The translations under genes were made by a program, and so were the position numbers. The notes beneath the pieces are model-generated. The model saw nothing but the letters and a program-made list of their open reading frames with translations, made no database searches and was not told the DNA's origin. Of a DNA stretch of 64,000 bases, positions 32,240 to 43,659 are shown piece after piece. Position 1 is the first letter of the stretch. Every line of letters starts with the position of its first letter. Where the stretch lies: contig OY783204.1 of NCBI GenBank assembly GCA_963678705.1, forward strand, positions 9,117,759 through 9,181,758, read 5' to 3'. The DNA comes from Panorpa germanica (taxonomy: Eukaryota; Arthropoda; Insecta; Mecoptera; Panorpidae).

Positions 32240-33486
32240 TAGCAGAATTTGCAATTAAAGTAGCAACGGAAGGTTAATTTTAGCTCGTGCACTTTTTGAT
32301 AACGGTATCCAAACTAGTATCATAACACAATCCTTCGCTAATCAGTTACAATTACCTGTTAGGGCCACAAACATTGTTATATCCGGTATAGAAAAAACTC
32401 GCACCGATATTACAGCCAAAGTAATCATTAGCCTGCATTTCATGCACAGTTCTTACTCGCAAACCATTAATTGTCTTGTTGTTAATAAAATAACGGACAA
32501 TATACCTGCCTCAGACCTTGACATTTCCAATTTAAAGGTACCAAAACATGTCCATTTAGCCGATCCTCAGTTTTATAAAGCCGATCGTGTTGACATATTA
32601 TTTGGCGCTGATGTGTTTTGGAATCTTTTACGGGTTGGAAAATTAAGATTGCCTGACAAACGTATAAGCATACAAAAAACTGTGCTGTGTTGGATAGAAG
32701 TAGGAACGAAATCGACCAGTATCATCAACCTCACCCATTGTTATCATGCAACTCGTTTGCAAAGTTAAAAGCACCCATCAAAGAATTTTGAAATTGACTC
32801 TGTATCGGCACTCAATCCCTTAACGACCAAAGAAGAAGCATGTGAAAAGCATTTTAAAGAAACGACAACACGTGACTCTAATGGTAAATCTGTGGTTAGC
32901 AAACTCTTTAAAAAGCCAACAACATTATAAGGGGATTCGAAATTCATTGCCACCAAGCGGTTTTTATCATTAGAAAGAAAGTTGAACATGAACTCTAAGT
33001 TAAAGAATAGTGGCAGATATTGCCATGATGTACCGTCAGGTCTTGATTAATCCATCTCAAAGGGATCTGCAACAGATTCTTTGGCGTTTCAAACCTGATG
33101 ATCCATTACTGGCATATCAGCTCAACACGGTCACATATAGCACCGCTGCCGCGTCGACACTTGCAATAAGGAGCCTGCCACAACTAGGGTTCGAGTCACC
33201 GGAAATGCACCCCGCTGCAGAAAATTTCATTTTACACAATTTCTATGTAAACGACTTGCTGACTGGATCCAATAATTTCAAAGAATTGTCCACCCGATGC
33301 GCAGAAATAAATTCTATTTTGTCTAAAGCTGGTTTTACGTTATGTAAACGAATTAGTAATTCTTCGAAATTATTTTGCGATATAAAAAATATCGCGATTT
33401 CATGCGTTAACATTGATTTAGGAGAAAGACTGACTTTAGGCGTATCATGGGATTCAGGGAAGGATACATTCAAATATAAAGTATAA
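32240..33486 (+). pseudogene. BEL/Pao protease and reverse transcriptase remnant
   Basis: 32280-32750 reads ARALFDNGIQTSIITQSFA, the aspartic protease start (DUF1758; DSG is usual, here DNG), with VDILFGADVFW further on. 32760-33005 is the linker with LTTKEEACEKHF and LSLERKLNMNSKLK. A deletion then removes the first RT motifs. 33010-33486 has DIAMMYRQVLI, LNTVTYSTAAAS and FYVNDLLTG: the catalytic YVDD has become YVND. Both protease and RT are therefore disabled, and the frame is broken near 32765 and 32930. No LTR flanks it. Confidence 0.88.
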
Positions 33487-33487
33487 C

Positions 33488-34425
33488 ATGTTGCAACATT
33501 TTAATCGCTACCGTACCCAAGGAAAAGTTATCCTAATTTTAAATGGACACGCGTCTCACACGAGCTACTCAGTGGTAGATCTATGTGACTCTATAGACAT
33601 TAAGCTTGTTCTTCTTCCTCCACACGCGTCACATGCACTACAACCGTTCTCGACGTATCGTTTTTCAAACCGCTAAAATCAATTTTTACCAACAAGCTAC
33701 ATCATGGCAACATGCAAATTCAAATCAAGGGATGACAAAGATCGCTTTCAAAGGAATTTTCAAACAGGCTTGGAATCAGGCTGCCACTGTTGGAAATGCT
33801 GTAAAAGGTTTTGAAAAGACTGGAATATTTCCATAAAATGTCAATGCGATACCTGACCACTAGTTTATCGGTGAGCAAGAGTAAGACATAGCGAAGTCCT
33901 AAGTGCAATTACAATACCAATCCTCAAGTACTGAACCTGTAGTGCCACAACAAGTGAAAGATAAAGTGCTGTTGCCATCCACTATGTTCACAACAATCTG
34001 ACACAGCCCAATCACCCATCACTACTGGAGTTATTAAAGAAATTGTTCCATCACCTTTAAAGCACCGTCGGCCACAACTAAGCAATGTCGTAAAACTACA
34101 AAACTAATTTTGCATTTGACATAACCCCAGAGTAAGGTTAATCTTCTCGAAAAAGATGTTAAGAAAAATTTACGACTGAAAAAAAGCTTGGAAAAATGAG
34201 AAAAAGACTGATGACAAAGAAAATTTGAAGAATAATAAAAGAATGCCTGGAATAAAAATCAAACGTTCATCTGCGAAATAGAGAAATTATGGCATTGTAT
34301 TTACTGCTCAGAAAAATTCATTCATCCACCATCAGAGGATTGGATTCAGTGTCATGCATGCGAAGAATTGTGCCACGAAAAATGTGCTGATGGGAGGGAT
34401 AAAAGGCCCGTATATACGTGATTTT
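33488..34425 (+). pseudogene. Pogo/Tigger-type DDE transposase, C-terminal half, with PHD-like tail
   Basis: 33520-33660 reads VILILNGHASHTSYS and LLPPHASHALQPF, the second catalytic block of DDE_1 (pogo/jerky) transposases, where LDGHxSH is usual; here Asp is Asn. A frameshift near 33655 is followed by the third part (FKGIFKQAWNQAATVGNAVKGFEKTGIFP). Near 34288-34415 a zinc motif WHCIYCSEKF...WIQCHACEELCHEKC resembles the PHD-like finger found at the end of several insect pogo-type transposases. The N-terminal DNA-binding domain is missing and several stops lie between 33835 and 34290. Confidence 0.8.
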
Positions 34426-34738
34426 AAATAAAAATGTTGTTATTAATTTCAAAGCTTATAATGCTAAAAAAAAATTTAATTTAGTTATATGTTATGTACG
34501 ATCCCATTCGCGCCGTGAATTGGGCGAATCGAATATTTCTGTTTTTCAAGTTTCTGCTAGCGTTTTGGAGAATTTGTGAACAATTTAAGTTTTGGAATAT
34601 TAATTGCGTAGCTGGATTGTTACTAATTACCATTTTGTCAATAAATGTTACACATATTACACTTTAGTATGATTTTCTTATTATTAAAAAAAAATTAATC
34701 CGATTCGCCTCTTTAGCTTACAACTAGCAAATTTTAAC

Positions 34739-34880
34739 ATAGCATTCAAGATATGGAAAGTAGGAGATTTGCCAGAAAGCTGGAGAGAAAGGATACTAAG
34801 TCCAATATACAAAAAGGGAAACAGACACGAAGCCAAGAACTATAGGGGAATTACCCTATTGAATACACACTCTTAAAAAT
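34739..34880 (+). pseudogene. LINE reverse transcriptase fragment (left)
   Basis: Reads IAFKIWKVGDLPESWRERILSPIYKKG then NYRGITLLNT, the start of the RT domain in R1/Jockey-group LINEs of a style common in Hymenoptera. The continuation lies at 36664-36900; about 1.8 kb of other DNA separates them. Confidence 0.85.
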
Positions 34881-34989
34881 TTTCGATCCATTTTTAAGAC
34901 AAAAGTTCTACAGCAAATTTGAGAACCAGGTATTAAAAAGAATTAATATACAGTGCCTTAATTTCGGTTACAATACCAGTGCATTAAAC

Positions 34990-35268
34990 TCATTTAAAAC
35001 ACATTTGTGCATTAACTTTGTTTGAAATTTAATAACCATATTTTAAAAATTTAAGACTTATGTGTATTAATTTTGTATGAAATTTAATAATCGAATTTTT
35101 AAATTTAAGACATATTTGTATTAATTTTGTATGAAATTTAATAACCGAATTTTTAGAAATTAAGAGACGTGTATTAATTTTGTATGAAATTTAATAATCG
35201 AATTTTTTAAATTTAAGACAAATGTGTATTAATTTTGTATGAAATTTAATACCATTTTTTTAAAATTA
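34990..35268 (+). repeat. Five-copy minisatellite, ~55-bp unit
   Basis: Units carry ttaattttgtatgaaatttaat followed by a poly-T step; the clearest start near 35049, 35102, 35160 and 35213, with a more diverged first unit near 34990. Confidence 0.85.
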
Positions 35269-36663
35269 CATATTTATTTCATTTATTGAACACTATTTTA
35301 CATTAATAATACATACTGTATAAATAATGTACTGTGGAATGTAATAATGTACTGTGAATAATTTTAATAATAATACAATAAATAATTTTCTTTATAATCT
35401 GCAAATGAAATGCTTCATTAAATAGGTCGACTTCTTCTATAAACTTTTTCGTTCGAAGTTCAATTGTAGTTTCACTTCTTTTAACTTTATTTTTACTTCC
35501 CGTTGTTGGATATATTTCAAGAAATATCCTAGAAAAACAGTAGCAAATATTACCATTAATAGTAAAATTAAGTTAATCTAAGTTAAGTTAATAGTTCAAA
35601 CCCTTGAATCAATTTCAATGTTCTTTTCACTTCGGGATCAATTAAAATTGGAAAAATAACTCCAATGTTTGGAATTTCAGTGCTCATAATATGTGCTTAA
35701 CGTTTTGCATTAGATGGCACGGTCTGCACATATAATAATTCTAATGGTTGTTCATTTCCATTATCTATTCATATAGCATCTATTTGCTTCCAACATTCAA
35801 CGGCTTTTAAATATTTCTTTATAGGATCAAGTGACTGCATTTATTGACAATATATGAGAGACATACATTAGTTCAATTGTTTTTACATAAAGCATACTAT
35901 AATATAGTTATATAGATCTAGTATCAGTATAAAGTTCTATGAACTAAAATTACTCGGCGACTTAACGTAAGAAGAGAATGAAGGGGAAAGATGGTACACC
36001 TAAAAAAATCGCGTATAGCGCACCCTCTCAGTCTTCACACTTCCGAGGCAGCATCGAATAATTATCCCTAATAATCTTACTTTATTACTTATACATGATT
36101 GAATATATTTATGATTTTTAGTAATGTTTGCTTTTTATATCACTTGGGTTGATCTGTCTTCATTTTATGTATCACATGTGTTATTGTTCGATACAGGTGA
36201 GCTAGGAGGTCAGGAATTCGGAACCTGATGTATCTCGGTTAATGCACAAAATTAGACTTCTGTTAAAATCTAAATCTAATTATGCAAGTTGTTAGGGATG
36301 TCTGATTGCTAACTTAAATAATGAAGCTCTCTTATTTTAATATATCTAAAACTATTAAATTTTAGGAATCACATTGAAAGAAGTAATTGGAATAAATCCG
36401 CGTAATGAAAACCCGCGGATTATACATCTTTCCATAATTAAATTCGAGTATAATAGTTCATAATTATATTCAAATACTTATATAAATATTTTTCGACAAA
36501 CGAAATTAAAGATTGAATTTAATCATTATTGAATTCAAATCATACACAAAAAACAGACGTCGCTTTGCGATGGAATAAACGCTATTTACTTTTAATAATT
36601 TCAGAACAAAATTTAAAAATACCATGTCTTAATTTGTGTCTTAAATTTATATTAAATTTATTA
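35269..36663. other. Insert between LINE halves, largely unassigned
   Basis: AT-rich. On the minus strand at 35840-35595 there is a coding-like piece (MQSLDPIKKYLKAVECW, then EIPNIGVIFPILIDPEVKR) with two stops; I do not recognise it. At 36398-36420 a short palindrome ccgcgtaatgaaaacccgcgg is present. Nothing else is supported. Confidence 0.4.
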
Positions 36664-36900
36664 GGAACATTAGACAACAAATCCGCAATGAACTATGTAG
36701 TAGAAAGAGAACTCAAAGAAAAAGGAGGACAGCTTTATGCGATGTTTATTGACCTGAAAGCAGCATTCGATATGGTAAACAGGGAGAAGTTGTGGGAATA
36801 TATGAGACGGAAAAAAATAGATGAGAATATAGTTGAAAGAATTGCAGAAATCTACAAAGAGACAAAGATGCGAATAAGAGTTGGAGCAAAAGAAATATGA
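36664..36900 (+). pseudogene. LINE reverse transcriptase fragment (right)
   Basis: Reads LYAMFIDLKAAFDMVNREKLW with the first catalytic Asp of RT, then IAEIYKETKMRIRVG. It continues the fragment at 34739. It ends at the 80-bp repeat (36886-36965) shared with 147-226. Confidence 0.85.
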
Positions 36901-36965
36901 TTTCTGATGTAGAGCTACCGGAGCATGAGCGAATAATAGCAAGGCGATATAGTCGTAATGCTTTG
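36886..36965 (+). repeat. 80-bp repeat, copy 2
   Basis: Four mismatches to 147-226; overlaps the last codons of the LINE fragment. Confidence 0.85.
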
Positions 36966-37056
36966 AATTGACTGATGAATCTAGGACTGATTAACTGGCT
37001 GTCGCCGATAAAACCTTGTTTTCAACTAAACAGAAAACGAAAAGGGACATTGTAAA

Positions 37057-38225
37057 ATGGCTACAAAGAAAAGAGCATCTTCAACAATGGACATTTTAAA
37101 CGACGATTGAATAAGAAAAGTCGTCTCTAATTTATCTCCAACGATTTGGAACGAATTTCATCAGTTACCCGATAGTGGGCAGATTTATATTTGGAAGAAA
37201 AAGGACCTTTTGTGAAACATTTAATTAAAGATATCTTTAAGAAATCCACTTATTTAAAAGAATTTAGTTTGGTGGATCCGTGCCATAAATTTCCAGGAAT
37301 TTGCACCAAAATTGTGAAGCACGTCCCATATATTGAAGTTTTGACTATAGATATTGATTGTGATAATGATCACGATATTAACCTTTTGGCTATGTGAAAT
37401 TTGAAGAAGGTTTCGATTTGTTCTGAATATGGTGGTGATGAAGCCCTTTCTTGACTTTTGAAGAATAATGTGGATATCAAGTATTTCAAAATTCGGCGCA
37501 ATCGCTATATGAACGGATCCTGTTTAGCTTAGCTCCATTTGGACAACGTTCCTTTCCACGATGCTAACACATTGGTAAACACACTTTCAATTCTCACAAA
37601 CCTGGAAACTATAACTATAGACTCCTGCCACCGCTTGACTGATGTCTGCATAGAAAATATCATAAATCTGCAGCCAAAATTAAAACATTAATCTTTGAGA
37701 TTTTTAAATATAGAAGTTCGAGGAATTGGGAAGTTGCAATTAAAATCTCTTACGATTATCTCTCGGACGATACAGCATTAAGGATTATTTGTACAAATTG
37801 CCATAATCTAGAAGAAGTTGGTTTGGGTTACTTAAAATATAAAGATGTAGAACCTCATACACCTTATGGCATTATGTATTTATCATTATTACCGAATTTA
37901 AAAATTTTGAAGTTAGGTCGAATTAATTTGTTTGTCGCGACAGCTGCAAATTTCAAACAAGTTCAGGATCTTCGCTTGATGAATTGTCTGTACATTACGG
38001 ATGCAATGACTATATTACACAATTGTAAAAATGTGAAGCGTTTGGAATTGCAGTATTGTTCCATGACACAAAATTTGCACAGGAATATAATGTTGAGAGC
38101 GAATAACCAAACCAAAAAGAAATTTTCGATGAAATTGGTTATAGACAAGTCATATTCCAGTGGGGAGGACACCGATTCTAACGATTTCCTAAAGCTTAAC
38201 AAATTTCACTGCTACCTTAACGGAG
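37057..38225 (+). pseudogene. F-box/leucine-rich-repeat protein pseudogene
   Basis: Starts MATKKRASSTMDILNDD and then a TGA; the MDILNDD...IRKVVSNL part resembles an F-box start. Successive frames give leucine-rich-repeat steps: YLKEFSLVDPCHKFPG, VPYIEVLTIDID, LTNLETITIDSCHRLTD, LPNLKILKLGRINL, VQDLRLMNCLYITDAM and VKRLELQYCSM. In the family, such proteins link substrates to the SCF ubiquitin ligase. At least five stops or frameshifts are present (near 37108, 37200, 37395, 37455, 37690). No introns are apparent, so it may be a processed copy of a host gene. It is cut off at 38225 by an R2 fragment. Confidence 0.7.
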
Positions 38226-38239
38226 GAGGCTTAGGTCCA

Positions 38240-38860
38240 TGAAAGAACATGCGTAATGAGGATCCTCTCTTACCTTTGTTGTTTAATGTTGTCCTAGACA
38301 GACTAGTCGAGGACCAGGGAATAACAGAAGGACAGTTATACAATAAAAATGTGAAAGCGTCGGCGTTTGTCGATGACATACTACTAATTGGTAAAGATAA
38401 ATCAGATGCACAGCATCAGTACAATATAGCTTGCAAGACTCTCAGCCAATTCGGCTTGAAGATATCAGCAAGCAAATCTTCGAATTTCGAACTAAGAGTG
38501 GAGAGAAACAAAACATTTGGTGTTATAGATCCGGGCATTAAAGACCCTAGGAGTGGATCATGGCTACCTTACAATGAGTGTACCCAAATGTTCAAGTATC
38601 TCGGAATAAAGTTTTCGCCCTGGGTAGGAATAAAGTTGGGTAGGATAGTTTAGAACGGCTTGCAAAAACTAGTTTAAATGCACTACAAAAACATGTAATG
38701 CTGAACTTGCATATATTAAGTCATTTCACATTCAGGATGACTATCTGTCCACCCACTACGGTGCACGTACAGTAGATCAAAGTATAAGGAGTATGATGAA
38801 AAGAGCGTTACATCTCCTAGATGAAACGTCTAAGAATATAACTTACCATTTCACATAAAT
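38240..38860 (+). pseudogene. R2 fragment, diverged copy
   Basis: Reads NEDPLLPLLFNVVLD (QGDPLSPLLFN in copy 3), AFVDDILLIG (FADD changed to FVDD), FGVIDPGIKDP, YLGIKFSPWVG and later, frameshifted, a thumb piece ending RALHLLDETSKN. It holds only the RT palm and thumb. It differs from the other A-clade copies more than they do from one another. Confidence 0.88.
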
Positions 38861-38899
38861 GAGTTATAAACTGCCATTACGAATCTTAACGATACTGCA

Positions 38900-40720
38900 C
38901 CCGGATCTGACTCCATTTACAATATAATGGATTGAACATCTAGACTTAGAAACAAAAAAGTATATAGTGAAACTATTTAATAACAACTGGAACAGTAGCT
39001 GTACTCCAGATATCTGGAAAATAGCTAAAGTTATTCTTATATTTAAACCGGATAAAAACAAAGAAGAGGTGTCTAGTTACCGTCCAATCTCATTTATCAG
39101 CAATGTTGCGTACTATAAGCCTTAATAGGCAGGACCAAACCACTTAGATATTTAAGACAGATTTTAGCAATATGATAGTGTACAGTAGCTGATGAAAATC
39201 CCTTAGTGTGAATTACAAAAATTGTACCCCCGTGGCGTTTTATTGGGGTGCAATGACAATTTTGTGATCAGCTGATGGATTCTCATCGGTTCTGTAATTT
39301 TAGTTTTTTTTGTTAGAAAGGTCAATTCATTGTAAATAATTTGTATCAGTCTTAGTTTAAAGTTTGTACGAATAACATTTTAATTTGGATTTCTATTGTA
39401 CTTGTGTAATTTTAATTCTTCACTACTATTATATTCGACAAACAAAGGCATTCTACCACTGTACAGTTGCTTGTAGTTTTTTAATAAATCAATTTTTAAA
39501 CGAAAAACATTCACGTGGTTCTTTCACATAATTTCGGCGTACAATATCGCAGTATTGCCAATCAGAGCGATACAATAAATCATCGCATAAAATAATCGCG
39601 TTAAACTAATCGCGGTTCGAACAAGCAACATAATGAAATTATTAGAAAAAATGGTTGTCAAAAGACTCACTTGGATAACAGAAAGTCGTAATCTATTAAA
39701 CTCTTGCCAAACTGAGTTCAGACCACATCGCTCGACAAATGACAATTTAGTGGCACTGGACTCTGACATTCATAACGTCATAATATGCAAAGAGTACGTT
39801 ATTGCGGTTTTCTTTGATATCCACTTCCATATGACTGTCAACGATATTATTCAAAATATTCCTTATCCTGTAAAAGCCAATTTGTATGCTGACGACCTGG
39901 TTATTTATAGCCAGCTACTTTGTTTCTATTGCAGTTTTTAATCCGTACCCTTTTGGTCCAGAAGTCTTTCAACCTTATAACGACTAACATCTCTGACTAG
40001 TTATTACCTCTTAAAAGTTATTACAACCACCGATGTTCTTGGGTGCTCTTTTGTTACTACTTTGCTACTTTGTTATATTTTTAGTGTTAATCATCGTTAT
40101 TGTTATTAAAACTTGTGATTTATATTTGATCAAATAAACAAGTGAATTGTTATATTAAAATAATTAAAGATCTTTAATTCCTGTGCTTGAACCTCAAGAA
40201 CCTAAGCGCACCCAAAGCGCATGCAGAAAATACGCACGATCCTGCTTTTTAACATTAAGTCATCTAACATAAAGATAGTAGAACAAAAATTACAGGAAGT
40301 CCTCAATAGCCTGATTCTGTAGTCTAACAAAAACGGATTGACTTTTTCAAATGAAAAACTAAATATATAATATTTATCAATAGATCTAATAGAGCTAATA
40401 TGAACATGTATCTTGCAAACCAACGAATAGCCCAGACTCACTAACACTCCTTCTTAGGTTTAATATTTGACAACAAATATTCTTGGAAACCAGATATTGA
40501 TAAAATTAAGGCAAAATGTTAACAATCTTTAAATGTACTAAAAGCAATAGCATCATCAAAAAACGCATGTGCTGATCGTAAATATAAAACTGGCTACTGG
40601 CGCTTTCAGGACAACCCCGTTACCAAGTCTACTAACCGAAATTGGAGAAATCCTCTTCCTGGGAAAGTCCTTAAGATTGAAATCCAAACTGAAAGTTATT
40701 ATTAATGTCCATGTTTACGT
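38900..40720 (+). pseudogene. Jockey-type LINE reverse transcriptase, split by a solo-LTR-like insert
   Basis: 38965-39100 reads IWKIAKVILIFKPDKNKEEVSSYRPISFISNV. After the insert 39104-39630, 39633-39941 gives KLLEKMVVKRLTWI, NSCQTEFRPHRSTNDNL, VIAVFFDI and, after an internal deletion, LYADDLVIYS, the catalytic box. 40200-40720 has the C-terminal region in scattered frames, ending in NIKLATGAFRTTPLPSLLTEIGE, typical of Jockey-group elements. Many stops; non-functional. Confidence 0.82.
39104..39630. mobile_element. Solo-LTR-like insert, 527 bp
   Basis: Begins TGTTGC and ends GCAACA, an inverted hexamer as in many LTRs, and interrupts the RT frame between SNV and KLLEKM. Flanks share aatg (39102-39105 and 39632-39635), so a 4-bp duplication is possible but the phase with the TG...CA ends is imperfect. 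No internal coding region. Confidence 0.5.
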
Positions 40721-40989
40721 ACTAATTTTTCATGACATTATTATATTTGCAATATTAAAATTTGAAGAAAGACAGCTGATAGTTTATTATCCTGAGTTCC
40801 AGGTTATACTTACTCTGATGTTTTATTATCAATTCAAATTACAATAAGACAAACAAAAAAAGGGCAATTTTTAAATATATTTCTGTCACAGATATATAAA
40901 ATTACTGACTTACAGGACGAGTTTGTGTATTAAAAGAAGACAAATATTTGTATTACGTTAAGAACAAGTAAACTTAATAACAAAACAAG

Positions 40990-41240
40990 GGTTCTTATTT
41001 CCTATTTTTTGTTTTTTCTCTTTTCTTTTTTACTTTTATTCTTTCTACTCAGTTCCTTTTTTTCTATTTTTTGTAATATTTCTTTATTATTTTTTGTTTT
41101 ATTTCTTTTTTATTTTTTGTTTTATTTCTTTTTGTTTTTTAAAATCTTTTTTGATTTATTCTTTGTTTTCTTTTTGGATTTCTTTTTTAATTTTTATTTT
41201 GATTTCTTTGTTAATTTTTTTAGTAAATTTATTTCAACCA
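40990..41240. repeat. T-rich low-complexity tract
   Basis: Dominated by runs of T with single C, A or G. It yields a Phe-rich frame that is an artefact of composition. Confidence 0.85.
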
Positions 41241-42636
41241 TTTCACTAGCCTACTAATAGGTAACTATGTACTGCATTGTAATTATTTTTTATATTTTTC
41301 ATTATTTCTAAGTGGTCTAATGTCTTAATGCCTCTGTAAATAGAGATCTACGTAATGTCGATATAGTTTAGTAAAACACTTCTTCTTGACATAATTAGTT
41401 ATTTAATAATCATGAATATTCATTTTTAGGTTTGTCCAATTTATTATATTACAACACCTGTACTAATGAAACACTCTGAGGAACTAGTCAACCCAGTATC
41501 AGATCTGCCCATTCAGCAAGGTGGTAATATCAGTAAGATGTAACATGTAATTTCAATTCGTAGGTTTTCAAGTGTGTACGAATATTTTCTTTGTTATTGT
41601 TCCTTTGTAAGATGTTCTTGATAGTGTGAAGATAGATGTTCTTCTCCACTCTTGCTTGATGCTCTTTGTTTATTTGAAGACTATCTTGAATAGTTAAATA
41701 GTAGTTATCGTTGATTTCGAAAAATCTAATCTTGCTGCAATTTCTTTAATTCTTATTAAATGATTACTCAGACTTCCTCTTACACAAGGAGAATTATTTA
41801 AGGAGCACCGTTGATGGAAGACCGTCGCACTGCTACAGAGAGGAGAGGCGGCCACGCCTTCTTTCCACAACAACCGTTGCGATATTCGATTAGTGACGTT
41901 ATTCGATACTCGGGCAATTGATGAACAATAGAGAATCACTTTTTGTGTGTGGAATTATTCAAATTGCAGTTTTGATCGATCGATATTGAATTCTTTACGC
42001 GACATGACATTTCACATAGCGCACACGTTATAAGCAGATATTGGTTTGTTACATCGAGAATGCGTCAACGTTAGTGCTAATCGCGCGAACACTTCTACGT
42101 CGCTGTTAGTATTTTTTAAAGGGTCTTCACATATACCGCATCATGTTCATTTGTCTGCAATTTGTAGGTCATTGATGCATTACAAGAAGTCAGAGAACAG
42201 TGCATCATGGGTCTCCGGAGATAGATGTGTCAACTAGCTTTAATTATTAAGGCTCACACACATCAACATTCAAGCACACTTGGCAGAAGTGGACATTTAG
42301 TTTGGTATTCATATTTTTAAAATGACTATCAGTAAATTCTCGGGAAAAATATTACATCTTACAGGCACTTCTATTTTTAAATTAACGATTTAGTCGCGTC
42401 AATGAAGTCTTTTTCTCGGAAGCCCTCAGAAACCAATCCGATTTGATGATTTTTTTTTTTAATTTTAGTTTTTTATATTATTTAAAATCGTAAACCTTTT
42501 GATAGTTTTTGCGTTATATATATATTTTTTTTAATAATACTTCACAGGCTTCTTAGGACCACGGTATTTTTTTCGCCCTTCTTACTTCATTTTACTTACA
42601 TTTTACCTATTTACTTTTCTTTATTATTATTACTAC
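41241..42636. other. Unassigned AT-rich stretch
   Basis: No domain recognised on either strand. GC content rises at 41800-41900 but the short frames there carry no known motif. A poly-T run sits at 42450. Confidence 0.4.
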
Positions 42637-42639
42637 CTA

Positions 42640-43580
42640 AACGTTTAACCGTGCTTTATGCCATATCCTGTCTTTTACTAAGCACACTGGCCACCTCGGA
42701 TATCTTAGTAGTTCTTTTATACTCGTTGGCAACACCACTCCATTTTTTACCAACACTCTGTACAAATTATTTCTGCAGGTCTCCGTTTCGGTACATTGGA
42801 AAATCAAATGTGCTGGATCTGCTACCCCTTCTCCACAATTGCACATATCATCTTCTACCAAGTGATTTCTTTTCAGATGTGCCAATGCCCCTGTATGGTC
42901 TACCCTCAGTCTCGAGATAAATGATAACACTCTTCTCGGACCTTGGGCTTTCCACCACCAACGACGTCCTCATACCGAAGACTGTAAACTGAAAAATTTT
43001 CTTCCTTTCTCTGAATTGTTCTACATACCCTGCCACTTCTCTTTCACTTCATTTTTGCTCTTTGATAATAAATCCACTTCATATTGAATTTCTCCACTGG
43101 CTACTGTTCTAGCTGCTTCTTGTGCGGCGTCGTTTGCTTTTTCATTTCCTGTGATTCCTTTGTGAGCAGGAATCCACACTAACGGTACATCGAATTCTTT
43201 CATCTTTATTCTATTTATATTTCTTCTTACTGTATAAAATATATTTCCCCTTTCCTGATAATCCCATTCTCTCCCAATGCTTCCACCACTGCTCTTGAAT
43301 CAATGCATATTTCAGTTTTCGACCATCTATTCTTCTCAATTGTAGAAATAGCTTCTTTGACAGCTACCAGCTTCGCATCAAAAATTGAAATTTCTTCTGG
43401 TAAAACTATTATCTGTTTAATAGACTCCGTCACTACTCTCGTCCCGGACCCCGTTGTCGTTGCTTTGACCCGTCTGTGAGTACTCTAATGTTCTCCGGCC
43501 AAATGTCATCCATCTTACTTTTAAAAATCCCATTCATTATTTCAGCACCTCCTTTGCAGCAGGTCACCTCGTTCCCAATC
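42640..43580 (-). pseudogene. LINE RNase H and C-terminal zinc motif
   Basis: On the minus strand: IRVLTDGSKQ (43490, first catalytic Asp), ISIFDAKLVAVKEAISTIEK (Glu), TEICIDSRAVVEAL (Asp), VPLVWIPAHKGITGNEKANDAAQEA (the last Asp position reads Asn), then CNCGEGVADPAHLIFQC, a C-x-C...H...C knuckle typical of the end of I and Jockey-group ORF2. Frameshifts near 43435, 43210 and 43025. No RT is attached. It comes from a different family than the LINE at 47.5-52.9 kb. Confidence 0.85.
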
Positions 43581-43659
43581 TCAAAATTACATTCTGCACT
43601 TCGCTCTAATTCGCAATATTCAAAATTAGTATTACGTTGTATATTAAATAATCATTTTT

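Noticed and set aside
35595..35840. Conserved host exon on the minus strand
   Set aside because: Coding-like look but two stops and no splice sites or recognised family.
41009..41257. Phe-rich small protein with membrane-like character
   Set aside because: Pure consequence of the T-rich tract.
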